A stretch of DNA of 64,000 nucleotides from Vreelandella venusta (GTDB lineage: Bacteria; Pseudomonadota; Gammaproteobacteria; Pseudomonadales; Halomonadaceae). Within the stretch, counting starts at the first letter, position 1; each line of letters starts with the position of its first letter. A model generated the notes under the pieces. That model worked only from the letters and a program-made list of their open reading frames with translations, did not search any database and was not told the DNA's origin. The translations under genes were made by a program, and so were the position numbers. Shown here in pieces: positions 50,246-61,873 of the stretch. The stretch lies in assembly GCF_007989605.1 (NCBI RefSeq), contig NZ_BJUL01000005.1:62001-126000 (forward strand). Direction: 5' to 3'.

Positions 50246-51940
50246 ATGGCTTCAGCAGCACGCACAACCCCCGATACACTACCCGCATGGCAGATGTTGA
50301 AGCATCATGCTGACACGCTACAGCACGTACACTTAAAAAATTTGTTCGGTGATGACGACAGTCGCTGGTTGAACTTTACGCGCCAAGTGGCAGGTTTAAC
50401 CTTGGATTTATCAAAGCAGCGTTGGGATGACGACACCCTTGAACACTTGCTGGCGCTGGCGCATGAAGCAGGAATGCCTGGGGCGATTGATGCCCTGCTG
50501 AGTGGCAAACGTGTCAACGTTAGCGAAAATCGCCCTGCTCTACACACCGCTTTACGCTTACCTGCTGATGCCACGCTTGAAGTAGAAGGGGAAGATGTAG
50601 TGGCCGCTGTGCATGACAGCCTTGCCCACATGGAGCGCTTGGTGCAACGCTTGCAGGCGGGGCAGTGGCGGGGAGCAACCGGTAAGCCGATTCGTCATGT
50701 GGTGAATTTAGGTGTCGGCGGCTCGGATCTTGGCCCGTTAATGGTCACCCATGCGCTGGCAGATTATCGCCCAAAAGAGGGTCACTCATTGGACGTGCAC
50801 TTTGCGTCTACCATGGATGGCTCGCAACTGGCGGATTATCTAAGTCGCTTTAACCCTGAAACAACCCTGTTTGTTTTATCGTCCAAGTCGTTTACCACTA
50901 TCGACACGCTCTCCAATGCCAATACGGCCAAAGACTGGCTGTTAGGAAGGCTATCTGAGCATGGCGATCTTCCCAATGCCGCGCCATTAAGCGCAGCGTT
51001 AATTGTTCGCCAGCACTTCATTGGTGTGTCGGCGAATCCTGAAAAGATGAGTGAGTGGGGTATTTCCTCCGATCACCAGCTGATGTTCTGGGATTGGGTT
51101 GGCGGGCGCTACTCTTTGTGGGGCACCATCGGCCTACCTATTGCGCTCGTCGTCGGCATGGATAATTTCCGCGAACTGTTGGCGGGGGGCCATGCAATGG
51201 ACTGCCACTTCCGTGATGCACCAATGGAAGAAAACCTGCCAGTACTGCTGGGGTTAGCGGGTATCTGGAACGTCAATTTCCTGGATATTCGTGCCCATTC
51301 GATACTGCCCTACGATGGGCGCTTAGAGTACTTTGCTGCCTATCTTGAACAGCTTGAGATGGAGTCCAACGGTAAGTCAGTGACTCGCCAAGGCCAGGCG
51401 GTGAATTATTCAACGTGTCCGGTACTTTGGGGGCAGCTTGGTCCCAACGCGCAACACGCCTTTTATCAGTTACTTCACCAGGGCACCCAGCCAGTGGTGT
51501 GCGATTTTATAGCGCCGCTGAAGCGCTACGATGAGGTGGAAGACCCGGATACGCGTCGCCATCTAAAGGCACAGCACCGCCTAGCGCTGGCGAACTGCTT
51601 TGCTCAGTCACGAGTACTGATGCTGGGGGATGACGCCCTAGAGGATGATGGCCCCCGCCCAGAGCACAAGCGCTACCGTGGGAACCAGCCCTCTACAACG
51701 GTCCTGTTGGATAAGCTAACACCCTTTACATTGGGGGCACTGATTGCCCTGTATGAGCACAAAGTGTTTGTACAGGCGGTCATTTGGGATATTAACCCGT
51801 TTGATCAGTGGGGCGTTGAGCTAGGTAAGAAAATTGCCACCGACACCCAGGCGATCATTGATGGCGGCGGTGATATTTCCCGTACGGATGCTTCCAGCCG
51901 CGGCTTGATAGAGGCGTTTTGGGCAGCGGAGCAGGAGTAG
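50246..51940 (+). CDS. pgi: Glucose-6-phosphate isomerase
   Basis: A 564-residue cytoplasmic enzyme interconverting glucose-6-phosphate and fructose-6-phosphate. The PGI signatures are present: VNLGVGGSDLGPLMV (about 151-165), FVLSSKSFTTIDTLSNA (about 209-225), WDWVGGRYSLWGTIGLPIAL (about 282-301), and the catalytic His/Lys region near QWGVELGKKIA at the C-terminus. AAAGGAG precedes the ATG. It diverges from cmoA with about 115 bp between. Single gene; the downstream gap holds a 15-bp repeat. Confidence 0.96.
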   Translation: MASAARTTPDTLPAWQMLKHHADTLQHVHLKNLFGDDDSRWLNFTRQVAGLTLDLSKQRWDDDTLEHLLALAHEAGMPGAIDALLSGKRVNVSENRPALHTALRLPADATLEVEGEDVVAAVHDSLAHMERLVQRLQAGQWRGATGKPIRHVVNLGVGGSDLGPLMVTHALADYRPKEGHSLDVHFASTMDGSQLADYLSRFNPETTLFVLSSKSFTTIDTLSNANTAKDWLLGRLSEHGDLPNAAPLSAALIVRQHFIGVSANPEKMSEWGISSDHQLMFWDWVGGRYSLWGTIGLPIALVVGMDNFRELLAGGHAMDCHFRDAPMEENLPVLLGLAGIWNVNFLDIRAHSILPYDGRLEYFAAYLEQLEMESNGKSVTRQGQAVNYSTCPVLWGQLGPNAQHAFYQLLHQGTQPVVCDFIAPLKRYDEVEDPDTRRHLKAQHRLALANCFAQSRVLMLGDDALEDDGPRPEHKRYRGNQPSTTVLLDKLTPFTLGALIALYEHKVFVQAVIWDINPFDQWGVELGKKIATDTQAIIDGGGDISRTDASSRGLIEAFWAAEQE

Positions 51941-52028
51941 CACGCTATTGTGATTTTCATGGCTGGATATACAGCTTTTTGCTTTTCCGCTATCCTGTGC
52001 CCTTTTGCCAGCCGCTAATGACTCGTTG

Positions 52029-52065
52029 CAGTACGTTTTGTTTCAGTACGCTTTGTTTCAAGTAC
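52029..52065. repeat. 15-bp tandem repeat upstream of parE
   Basis: CAGTACGTTTTGTTT (52029-52043), CAGTACGCTTTGTTT (52044-52058) and a partial CAAGTAC. About 2.4 copies, ending some 45 bp before the parE start, in the otherwise empty 169-bp gap after pgi. Confidence 0.75.
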
Positions 52066-52082
52066 TTAACAGCGGCTGCTAG

Positions 52083-54005
<1,923 letters not shown>

Positions 54006-54164
54006 TGACCGCTATACCAGTTGTAAACACCAGAGGTGTCAGCCGAACCTGCTGAGCAAACGTTAACAGGCATTATTACAGTGCCATGTTATTTGGCCGA
54101 TAGTTGAATAGGTAGCCTACATACTAAGACGCGTAAAAAAACGCTCATAGACAGGGGAATAACT

Positions 54165-56132
54165 TTGTTCAACACAATCTCTCGGCAGTTAACGTTGTCT
54201 GCAGTGGTGCTCACACTACTCATGGCTGTCAGTATTTACGGCGTGATGGCTTGGCGTGGCCAGCCATTAGTGATCGATGCAAGCCAGTCATTGATTGAGC
54301 GGACGGGTGGCTCTATCGTGAATGCGCTGAATGGCCAGTTGGCTCGCGTCGAGGGGAATACCTCGAGCTTAGCAGCGCTGGCCGAGTCGCTTCCCCAAGA
54401 TGAAGCGATTTACCGGCAAGCACTGCCTAATGTGGTCGATGATAACGGCAATATGACGATTGCCGGAGGTGGTATTTGGCCTGAGCCAGACGCATTTTCG
54501 CCAGGTGTTGAGCGCTTTAGTTTTTTCTGGGCACGGAATGCTCAGGGAACGTTGGAGTTTCTGGATGACTACAACGCAAGCACTATTGCGCCTTATCATG
54601 ACGAAGCATGGTACAGCAGTGCCCGCGATGCCACGCCAGGGCAGTGCGTTTGGTCTGCCGCGTACCGCGACCCAGCCACAGGGGTTGCCATGGTGACCTG
54701 TAGTGTTCCGTATTATATCGATGGCGCTTTTTCAGGAGTGGCGACCATTGATATGCAGCTAGGCGGTGTGGCTGAGTTTCTTGCAGAAAATGGCGGTGGC
54801 ACGGGCGGCTACGCCTTTGTACTAGATAAGGAACACAACGTCGTTGACCTGCCGGGGGTAGAGCAAGCCTCGGATGAGATGAAGCGTTTAGCGGACGTTG
54901 CCCGTGATATGCCCTGGCTTCAGCCCGTTGTTACGGCGATCACGGCTGGCCGTGAACAAGCGAGTGTCGAAAACGCAGGCGTGTTAGCAGAACCTGCAGA
55001 GGTGCGTTTGTTTGATATGCCACGTACGGGGTGGACGCTAGGGTTAGTAACGCCTAGCGAGCAGGTTACGGCTTTGGCACGCACGCTAACACGTGATCTG
55101 CTGCTATTTATTGTTCCCTTACTGGCACTCTTGCTGGGGCTTGGATGGTGGGGCGGTCGCATTTTGCTAGCGCAAATACGCAGTACTACCCGCCAAATCG
55201 ATCAGCTAGGGCAGGATGACTCGAGTCGCGAGCTGACGATCTATCGCGAGGATGAGATTGGCGAGCTGCGCCGAGCTGTTAATCGATACTCGGAGAAGCT
55301 ACAGCGGCTATTTGGTGACGTGCGGAGTGTGGCCGATGCCATTGCCAGCGAGTCTACTGAAATTGCGGCAGGTAATACGGAGCTTTCTAGCCGAACAGAA
55401 CAGCAGGCGGCTTCTCTTCAGGAGACGTCATCAACGATGGAAGAGATGGCGGCTACGGTGAAGCGCAACGCTGATAACGCTCAAGAGGCAGACCTGCGGG
55501 CAAAAGAGTCAGCGGATAAAGTGAAGCGCGGCGGCCAACAGGTATCGAGGCTGGCGCAATCCATGGAAGCGATCAACGAAAGTTCTGTTGAAGTCGCTTC
55601 AATTGTTCAAGTAATTGAAAATATTGCTTTTCAAACCAATATATTAGCTCTGAATGCCTCAGTAGAAGCAGCGCGTGCGGGTGAGCACGGAAGAGGCTTT
55701 GCGGTGGTTGCCAGTGAAGTACGTGAGCTTGCTTCGCGTAGTGCTACATCGGCCAGAAATATTAATGAGCTGATCAAAACCACCTCTGAGCAGATCGCGA
55801 CGGGCAGCGGTTATGCTCAACAAGCTGAGTCGGCTATGAAAGAGATTGTGGGCGCCATTGAGGAAGTAACGGCACGCATTAGCGAAATCAGCCAAGCTTC
55901 CAGCGAACAAACCAATGGCATTGATGAGATTAACCGTGCGGTAACGCAGATGGATACGGTGACCCAGCAGAATGCGGGTTTGGTTAGCCAAGCCGCAGGG
56001 GCTGCTAATGAACTGTCGTTACAAGCCCAGCGCTTAAAAGGCTTGCTAGACGAGTTTCACGGCGGTGCGCAAGCGGCATCCCAGGCTCCAGCACTGTCGA
56101 ATGCATCGCATGAAAAGTATCAATTAACATAG
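54165..56132 (+). CDS. Methyl-accepting chemotaxis protein with periplasmic dCache-like sensor
   Basis: A 655-residue receptor: transmembrane segment 1 at about 10-30, a periplasmic sensor about 35-300 (Cache-type pattern [11 protein letters not shown]...AWYSSARD...[22 protein letters not shown]), transmembrane segment 2 at about 308-330, HAMP about 330-385 and a cytoplasmic coiled coil with the CheA/CheW hairpin [39 protein letters not shown] (shown in part; about 488-525). No C-terminal pentapeptide for CheR/CheB. TTG 54165 follows AGGGGAATAAC and is the best start. It sits between parE and parC, with its own terminator. The ligand is unknown. Confidence 0.9.
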   Translation: MFNTISRQLTLSAVVLTLLMAVSIYGVMAWRGQPLVIDASQSLIERTGGSIVNALNGQLARVEGNTSSLAALAESLPQDEAIYRQALPNVVDDNGNMTIAGGGIWPEPDAFSPGVERFSFFWARNAQGTLEFLDDYNASTIAPYHDEAWYSSARDATPGQCVWSAAYRDPATGVAMVTCSVPYYIDGAFSGVATIDMQLGGVAEFLAENGGGTGGYAFVLDKEHNVVDLPGVEQASDEMKRLADVARDMPWLQPVVTAITAGREQASVENAGVLAEPAEVRLFDMPRTGWTLGLVTPSEQVTALARTLTRDLLLFIVPLLALLLGLGWWGGRILLAQIRSTTRQIDQLGQDDSSRELTIYREDEIGELRRAVNRYSEKLQRLFGDVRSVADAIASESTEIAAGNTELSSRTEQQAASLQETSSTMEEMAATVKRNADNAQEADLRAKESADKVKRGGQQVSRLAQSMEAINESSVEVASIVQVIENIAFQTNILALNASVEAARAGEHGRGFAVVASEVRELASRSATSARNINELIKTTSEQIATGSGYAQQAESAMKEIVGAIEEVTARISEISQASSEQTNGIDEINRAVTQMDTVTQQNAGLVSQAAGAANELSLQAQRLKGLLDEFHGGAQAASQAPALSNASHEKYQLT

Positions 56133-56168
56133 CGTGCCATGCTAAGTGGCCGCGTGTCCGCTTATCAG

Positions 56169-56196
56169 CCGCCCCGACTGGGGCGGTTTTGTTGTT
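56169..56196 (+). terminator. Intrinsic terminator between the chemoreceptor gene and parC
   Basis: CCGCCCC (56169-56175), loop GACT, GGGGCGG (56180-56186), then TTTTGTTGTT. It ends the chemoreceptor transcript 11 bp before the parC start, so parC needs either readthrough or its own promoter. Confidence 0.8.
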
Positions 56197-56206
56197 AAGG
56201 TAGGAT

Positions 56207-58462
56207 ATGATCGACATGGATATTCAGGTAGCAGAGGGTGACGTCGAACGGCTGTCCCTGCGCGATTACACCGAAAAAGCGTACCTCGACTACTCGATGT
56301 ACGTCATTTTAGACCGCGCCTTGCCCAATATTGGCGATGGGATGAAACCTGTGCAGCGGCGGATTATTTACGCCATGCGTGAATTGGCGCTACACGCCAA
56401 TGCCAAGTACAAAAAGTCGGCGCGTACTGTCGGTGATGTACTGGGTAAGTTTCACCCCCATGGCGACGGCGCGTGCTATGAAGCAATGGTGCTAATGGCC
56501 CAGTCGTTTAGCTATCGCTATCCACTGGTAGATGGGCAAGGCAACTGGGGGAGTCCTGATGACCCCAAATCCTTTGCCGCCATGCGCTATACCGAAGCCA
56601 AGCTGTCTAAGTTTGCAGAAGTGCTGCTTAGCGAGTTAGGTCAGGGTAACGTAGACTGGACTCCCAATTTCGATGGCACGATGCAAGAGCCGGTAGTGCT
56701 TCCAGCGCGTTTGCCGCACGTGTTACTCAACGGCGGGACTGGCATCGCGGTGGGGATGGCAACCGATATTCCACCTCACAACGTGTCTGAGGTGGTGGAG
56801 GCAACCTGCCACCTGTTGCGGAACCCGGCAGCGACCACTGTCGACCTGATGGAATTTGTACCGGCCCCCGACTTTCCTACCGATGCCGAAATCATCACGC
56901 CGAAAGCAGACCTGCGTAAGCTCTACGAGTCAGGCCGCGGTTCGGTCAAGCTGCGCGCTCGCTATGTGCGCGAAGAGGCCAATATCGTGATTACCGCGGT
57001 GCCTTATCAGGTCAGCGGTGCCAAAGTGCTGGAGCAGATCGCCGCGCAAATGCAGGCCAAAAAGCTGCCGATGGTAGCCGACCTGCGTGATGAGTCGACC
57101 CATGAAGAGCCTACTCGCCTGGTAATTGAGCCTCGTTCTAACCGCGTGGATGTTGAAGCACTGATGGCGCACTTGTTTGCCACCACGGATTTAGAAAAGA
57201 ACGTGCGGGTGAACATGAACGTGATCGGCCTGGATGGCCGCCCCCGGGTGATGCCGCTACCCGATATGCTGAGCGAGTGGTTGCGCTTTAGGCGAGCGAC
57301 AGTACGCCGTCGTTTAGAGCATCGTTTAGGTAAAGTCGAAGATCGTCTACATATTCTTGAAGGCCTGCTAACGGCTTACCTCAACCTTGATGAAGTGATC
57401 CGTATTATTCGTGAAGAGGATGAGCCTAAGCCAGCATTGATTGCTGCGTTTGGTCTTTCTGAGCGGCAAGCCGAGGCGATCCTGGAGCTGCGACTGCGCC
57501 ATCTTGCCAAGCTGGAAGAGATGAAAATTCGCGGCGAACAAGATGAGCTGGAAAAAGAGCGCAAGTCGCTGCAAGGCTTGTTGGGTAGTGAAGCTAAGCT
57601 AACCACGTTAATTGAAAAAGAGATCCGTGCGGCGGGTAAAGAGCATGGTGATGCGCGTCGTTCGCCGCTGGTTGAGCGTAGTGAAGCAAAAGCGCTCTCT
57701 GAAGTAGAGTTGTTAGGCGCTGACCCGATTACCGTCGTGTTGTCGGAAAAAGGCTGGATTCGTGCGGCGAAAGGCCATGATATTGATCCGGAAGGGCTCT
57801 CCTATAAGGCCGGCGATAGTTTCCAACTAGCGGCTCGGGGTAAAACCAATCAACCCTTGGTGCTGCTAGATGACACTGGCCGTGCCTATACCCTAGCGGC
57901 GCATAACTTACCTAGTGCCCGAGGTCAGGGGGAACCGGTTACTGGCCGTGTCAACGTATCGGCAGGTGCGCGCATGGCAGGGCTAATGCTGGCGCCGCCC
58001 ACTAAACGCTACGTATTGGCCAGTGATGGTGGCTATGGCTTTATCGCCCAGCTTGAGGCTCTGACAGGTAAAAATAAAGCCGGTAAAGCGGTGCTAAGTG
58101 TTCCGAAAGGGTGCAGCGTTATGGCGCCAGTGGAAGTGCCGGAAGGCCAAGGCCATTGGGTTGCATCGGTTTCCAATGAAGGCAGGCTGCTGCTGTTCCC
58201 GTTAGACCAATTACCTGAAATGGCTAAAGGGAAAGGCAATAAAATGCTCGATATTCCCGGCCCGCGTGCGGCTCGCCGTGAAGAGTTCGTGCGTGATATT
58301 GCCGTTGTGGCAGAGGGGTGTGAACTCATTATTCATGCCGGTAAGCGTAAGCTAACCCTGAAGGCCGACGATCTCGCGTATTATCGTGGTGAGCGCGGTA
58401 GGCGAGGCAGTAAACTGCCCCGCGGTTTCCAAAAAGTAGATTGTTTAGAGGCAGGGGAGTAA
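56207..58462 (+). CDS. parC: DNA topoisomerase IV subunit A
   Basis: A 751-residue subunit that breaks and rejoins DNA. Residues 20-60 ([30 protein letters not shown]) match ParC, with catalytic Tyr128 in [10 protein letters not shown] and the C-terminal beta-propeller ending at about 740. The quinolone-target region reads [15 protein letters not shown], placing Gly88 where E. coli ParC has Ser80; Glu92 (E. coli Glu84) is kept. ATG 56207 has GGTAGGAT upstream; ATG 56216 is possible. It is four bases before serB. Confidence 0.94.
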   Translation: MIDMDIQVAEGDVERLSLRDYTEKAYLDYSMYVILDRALPNIGDGMKPVQRRIIYAMRELALHANAKYKKSARTVGDVLGKFHPHGDGACYEAMVLMAQSFSYRYPLVDGQGNWGSPDDPKSFAAMRYTEAKLSKFAEVLLSELGQGNVDWTPNFDGTMQEPVVLPARLPHVLLNGGTGIAVGMATDIPPHNVSEVVEATCHLLRNPAATTVDLMEFVPAPDFPTDAEIITPKADLRKLYESGRGSVKLRARYVREEANIVITAVPYQVSGAKVLEQIAAQMQAKKLPMVADLRDESTHEEPTRLVIEPRSNRVDVEALMAHLFATTDLEKNVRVNMNVIGLDGRPRVMPLPDMLSEWLRFRRATVRRRLEHRLGKVEDRLHILEGLLTAYLNLDEVIRIIREEDEPKPALIAAFGLSERQAEAILELRLRHLAKLEEMKIRGEQDELEKERKSLQGLLGSEAKLTTLIEKEIRAAGKEHGDARRSPLVERSEAKALSEVELLGADPITVVLSEKGWIRAAKGHDIDPEGLSYKAGDSFQLAARGKTNQPLVLLDDTGRAYTLAAHNLPSARGQGEPVTGRVNVSAGARMAGLMLAPPTKRYVLASDGGYGFIAQLEALTGKNKAGKAVLSVPKGCSVMAPVEVPEGQGHWVASVSNEGRLLLFPLDQLPEMAKGKGNKMLDIPGPRAARREEFVRDIAVVAEGCELIIHAGKRKLTLKADDLAYYRGERGRRGSKLPRGFQKVDCLEAGE

Positions 58463-58465
58463 GTC

Positions 58466-59671
58466 ATGGCAACACGTTATTTGATTCGTGCGACCGGGGT
58501 TGCGCGCCCGGGGCAGTTAGCTGGCCTGGGAAATGCGTTGGCGGCTGGGCGTGCCCGGCTGCTGGATATTAATCAAAGCGTGACGTTTGGCATGCTCTCT
58601 TTGGAAATACTGGTGGGGCTTGATCAGGACAGCGCTTTAGAAGCCGCGCTTAGTGAAGCGGGAGATACGCTCGGTTTAGACGTGCAAGCAATAGCGGTAA
58701 GTGGTGACGACTATCAGCGCTGGAGTGAGCAAGCCAGCCAACCGAGACTCATCTTAAGCCTGTTAGCCCCCAAGCTGCCTGCCGGCATATTAGCTGAAGT
58801 AGGGGCGCTGACCGCAGAGTTTGGCCTCACCGTTGAGCTAATTCACCGTCTTTCAGGCCGCGAAGCGCTTGAAGGAGATTCGCCGGCTAACGGTGCTTGC
58901 GTTGAGTGTTGGCTCAGAGGAAGCGATGCAGAACTAGAAACCCTACGCGAGAAGGCGCTTGCGCTAGGTGCCCAGCATGGTGTCGATATTGCTATTCAAG
59001 AAGATACTATCTGGCGTCGGCATCGTCGTTTAGTGTGTTTTGATATGGACTCGACGCTGATCAAGACCGAGGTGATTGATGAGCTGGCTCGCCGCCATGG
59101 CGTTGGAGATGAAGTTGCTGAGGTGACCGAGCGAGCGATGCGTGGCGAGCTTGATTTTCAAGAAAGCTTCCGCGAGCGTATGAGTAAACTGGCGGGTCTA
59201 GATGAGTCGGTCTTAAAAGAGATTGCTGCCGAGCTGCCATTAATGGACGGCGTTGAGCGGCTAATGGCGAACTTAAAACGTTTTGGTTACCGCACGGTGA
59301 TATTGTCCGGGGGCTTTAGCTACTTTGCTCGTCATCTTCAGGAAAAGCTCGGTTTTGACGAAATCCACGCCAACGAGCTGGTCATTGAAAATGGCAAAGT
59401 AACCGGTGATGTGAAAGAACCGATTGTTGATGCGCAACGCAAGGCCGATCTATTAGAGCAAATCGCGCTACGGGAAGGCTTTACTTTAGAGCAGACCATT
59501 GCCGTTGGTGATGGCGCCAACGATCTTAAAATGTTGGCAAAAGCGGGGCTGGGGATTGCGTTTCGCGCCAAGCCGGTGGTTCGCGCGCAAGCTCGCCAAG
59601 CAATTTCAACGTTGGGAATTGATGCGGTACTGTATTTAATTGGCTATCGGGAAGCTGATCTGATCGACTGA
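58466..59671 (+). CDS. serB: Phosphoserine phosphatase
   Basis: A 401-residue HAD phosphatase that makes L-serine from phosphoserine. Two ACT-like regulatory domains in the first 185 residues (TRYLIRATGVARPGQLAGLG...), then the catalytic domain with CFDMDSTLIKTEVIDELA (about 191-208), ILSGGFSYFA (about 276-285), and VGDGANDLKMLAKAGLG (about 347-363). The two-ACT form explains why it is longer than E. coli SerB (322). It lies 3 bp after parC and may be expressed with it. Confidence 0.93.
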   Translation: MATRYLIRATGVARPGQLAGLGNALAAGRARLLDINQSVTFGMLSLEILVGLDQDSALEAALSEAGDTLGLDVQAIAVSGDDYQRWSEQASQPRLILSLLAPKLPAGILAEVGALTAEFGLTVELIHRLSGREALEGDSPANGACVECWLRGSDAELETLREKALALGAQHGVDIAIQEDTIWRRHRRLVCFDMDSTLIKTEVIDELARRHGVGDEVAEVTERAMRGELDFQESFRERMSKLAGLDESVLKEIAAELPLMDGVERLMANLKRFGYRTVILSGGFSYFARHLQEKLGFDEIHANELVIENGKVTGDVKEPIVDAQRKADLLEQIALREGFTLEQTIAVGDGANDLKMLAKAGLGIAFRAKPVVRAQARQAISTLGIDAVLYLIGYREADLID

Positions 59672-59693
59672 CGCATCACGCCGCTAAGTGAGC

Positions 59694-59715
59694 AGGCGGT
59701 GCCTTAGCACCGCCT
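59694..59715. terminator. Hairpin between converging serB and lipoprotein genes
   Basis: AGGCGGTGC (59694-59702), loop CTTA, GCACCGCCT (59707-59715). A 9-bp GC-rich perfect stem at the convergent junction but with no T-tract, so termination efficiency is uncertain. Confidence 0.5.
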
Positions 59716-59720
59716 TAGCC

Positions 59721-60554
59721 CTAGTTGGCCGTATGGCCGTTAACACCGCCATATTCCGCGCGCAGGGCTTCTAGTTTGGCGGCCTCATTTTCGCTAAGCG
59801 GTGGTGAATTCCAAAGGGGTTCACCTTGCGCATTATTAATCCCCTCTAGCGTTAGGGTTAGCTGTGAATCGCGGGGGATCTGATTATTACCCCAGGGGCC
59901 GAAGCGGTTGGGGGCAAGACTCCATTGGGCGGTCTCGCCGGGGGCTAGGCCACCAGCAATAACATAGTAAAACGTTTCATCTACCCAGGGTGTCTCGTGT
60001 CCTGGGCTGGTCAATACGCCGTGTAAAAACAGTTCCGATACCTCTTGGTCAGAGCCATTCGTTACCTGAAGGTCAATGACCGGTTCGAATGCGCCATAGG
60101 GGCTGGTGCTGATGTAGTAATCGGCGCTTTCAATGCTCACCCGGGCGCGCTGTTGTTGGTCGTGTTCTGCTCGCGCTTGTTTGGTTTCTAGGCGATCAAG
60201 CGTTTGAAGCGCCTGCTCGCGTTCGCGGGCACGGCGCTCACGCAGCATTTTGTCGGCGCGCTCTATAATCTCATCGCCCGTTAGGCCATGCATGTAGGCA
60301 TTCGCCGACTCGGCAATTTCGGCGGCATTCATACGCTGAGCATTGAGTAAGTCGATGCCGTTAAACGATGACATGGCAATGATCGTTAATGCTTGATCAA
60401 ACTCATCGCGCTTGTAGGCGGGGAGTGAGTCGCGAACTTTCTCAACGGATACCACGGCGGCTGGCATTGAGCTTGTGTCTATTTTGGGGTCTGAGCAACC
60501 CGCTATCATCAACGTGGTTAATGACAGTGCCGACAACCTAAGCAGGCTCCACAT
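59721..60554 (-). CDS. DUF6694-like lipoprotein
   Basis: A 277-residue lipoprotein: signal peptide with lipobox LMIAGC (Cys20) followed by SDPKIDTSS, the N-terminal pattern of DUF6694. Residues about 70-135 form a helix rich in charged residues (coiled-coil-like RERRAREREQALQTLDRLE), and about 140-260 a beta-rich domain (FEPVIDLQVTNGSDQEVSELFLHGVL). Function is unknown. Asp at +2 after the lipid-Cys is not present (Ser instead), so outer-membrane sorting is likely. Single gene between serB and the mrp operon terminator. Confidence 0.75.
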   Translation of the reverse strand: MWSLLRLSALSLTTLMIAGCSDPKIDTSSMPAAVVSVEKVRDSLPAYKRDEFDQALTIIAMSSFNGIDLLNAQRMNAAEIAESANAYMHGLTGDEIIERADKMLRERRAREREQALQTLDRLETKQARAEHDQQQRARVSIESADYYISTSPYGAFEPVIDLQVTNGSDQEVSELFLHGVLTSPGHETPWVDETFYYVIAGGLAPGETAQWSLAPNRFGPWGNNQIPRDSQLTLTLEGINNAQGEPLWNSPPLSENEAAKLEALRAEYGGVNGHTAN

Positions 60555-60643
60555 ATAATTACCTCAAAACAGGCTAACAAAACGCAAGGAGCTTACCGGA
60601 AAGTGTCGCTTCCCACTACTATCTCGCGTCGCTGACATATAAA

Positions 60644-60669
60644 AAGCGCTGGCGTTTCGGCCAGCGCTT
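60644..60669 (-). terminator. Terminator of the mrp operon
   Basis: AAGCGCTGGC (60644-60653), loop GTTTCG, GCCAGCGCTT (60660-60669). On the minus strand the stem is followed by TTTTTATA, 28 bp after the mrpG stop codon. Confidence 0.9.
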
Positions 60670-60697
60670 GTCAGTCAAGAACGGCTGTTCCTGCCTT

Positions 60698-61084
60698 TTA
60701 GCCATGTCCCTTGTCAGGGTGTGGGACAGGCTTTTCACCGACTTCTTCTGAGCGAAGTTCTACCGGTTTGCCCTGGGTTTTATCTATATGCTTGAGTTGC
60801 AGATGAAGACCCGTTTTGGCGAGCAAGTGAGCACTTACCGGTGCGGTAATGAATAAAAACAGCGTGATCAACAGTTCTTGAACGTCAGGCTTGCCATCGA
60901 TACTCCAAAAGTAACCCATTGAGGCGACAAGCATGCAGCCTATGCCGAGTGTGGTGGCCTTGGTGGGGCCATGCAGGCGCATGTAGAAGTCTCTTAGATG
61001 AGCAAGACCCAGCGAGCCGATAAACACGAAAATACCGCCCGCGACCAATAGTAATGAAATCAGCGCTTCGACAAAAAACGACAT
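60698..61084 (-). CDS. mrpG: Na+/H+ antiporter subunit G
   Basis: A 128-residue subunit with three transmembrane segments; SLGLAHLRDFYMRLHGPTKATTLG (residues about 27-50) is the conserved MrpG/MnhG core. Part of the multi-subunit Mrp antiporter that exports Na+ in exchange for H+, important in salt and alkaline stress. ATG 61084 has AGGAG upstream and fits the family N-terminus; a frame from 61183 would overlap mrpF. Last gene of the operon, followed by the terminator at 60644-60669. Confidence 0.92.
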   Translation of the reverse strand: MSFFVEALISLLLVAGGIFVFIGSLGLAHLRDFYMRLHGPTKATTLGIGCMLVASMGYFWSIDGKPDVQELLITLFLFITAPVSAHLLAKTGLHLQLKHIDKTQGKPVELRSEEVGEKPVPHPDKGHG

Positions 61085-61112
61085 TGGCGCATCTCCTGAG
61101 ACGTTACACGGT

Positions 61113-61382
61113 TCATTCGATAATATCCCCGCGTAAAATGTACTTACAAACGGCCACTGTGCTGATAAAACCAAGCATGGCAATTAACAGCGCAGACTCA
61201 AAATAGGTCTTGCTGTTGAGCCATAGTCCCAGCAGTACGATCAGCGCAATTGAATTGACATACATAGTGTCGAGCGCCAGTACGCGATCAGGCAGGTCGG
61301 GGCCAATGGTTAGACGATAAAGATTCATCAATAGCGCCATGACGACCAGCGCTAAAGCAATCACGAGTGCGGCGCTTAGCAT
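61113..61382 (-). CDS. mrpF: Na+/H+ antiporter subunit F
   Basis: An 89-residue subunit with three transmembrane segments. RLTIGPDLPDRVLALDTMYVNSIALIVLLG (about 24-53, in part) matches MrpF. It overlaps mrpE by 7 bp and lies 28 bp before mrpG. Membrane subunit of the same antiporter complex. Confidence 0.92.
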   Translation of the reverse strand: MLSAALVIALALVVMALLMNLYRLTIGPDLPDRVLALDTMYVNSIALIVLLGLWLNSKTYFESALLIAMLGFISTVAVCKYILRGDIIE

Positions 61383-61873
61383 TCGTAAATCTCCTTAAGA
61401 GGGCGCTCATAGCGCTCGCGAATTTGGGCAATTAAAGCGTCCTCGTCGTCTACATCAAGTGCATGAATGAGCAACGATTTTCCGTCCATCCTCAAGTTCG
61501 CTGAAACTGTTCCTGGGGTTAGGCTGATAGTGCTTGCGAGAAGCGTAATAGTGAAGCGTTCCTCAAGCATCAGCGGGTATTCAATAAAGTGAGGTTTGAC
61601 TTTACGCCAAGGGTTAGCAATTAAGTACGCAACTTCGAAGTTGGCGATGACGATATCGCCTAATACGCGAAACGCAAAACGCAGCAGTTTAAACGGTTTG
61701 CCAATGCGAGGACGTGCGTCCCAAAAGCGATGGGTCAATAACGGAATAAGGATGGCCAGCGCGCCGCCTAGCACAATCTGGCCGAATGCAAAGCTACGCA
61801 CAAGCAGTAGCCATACCAACAGCAGTAGCAGCGATAGTACCGGCGTAGGAAGCCAAGCGCGGGGGGCAATCAT
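61376..61873 (-). CDS. mrpE: Na+/H+ antiporter subunit E
   Basis: A 165-residue subunit with two or three N-terminal transmembrane segments and a C-terminal cytoplasmic part. SLTPGTVSANLRMDGKSLLIHALD (about 115-138) is the MrpE signature. Overlaps mrpD by 4 bp. Confidence 0.92.
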   Translation of the reverse strand: MIAPRAWLPTPVLSLLLLLVWLLLVRSFAFGQIVLGGALAILIPLLTHRFWDARPRIGKPFKLLRFAFRVLGDIVIANFEVAYLIANPWRKVKPHFIEYPLMLEERFTITLLASTISLTPGTVSANLRMDGKSLLIHALDVDDEDALIAQIRERYERPLKEIYEC

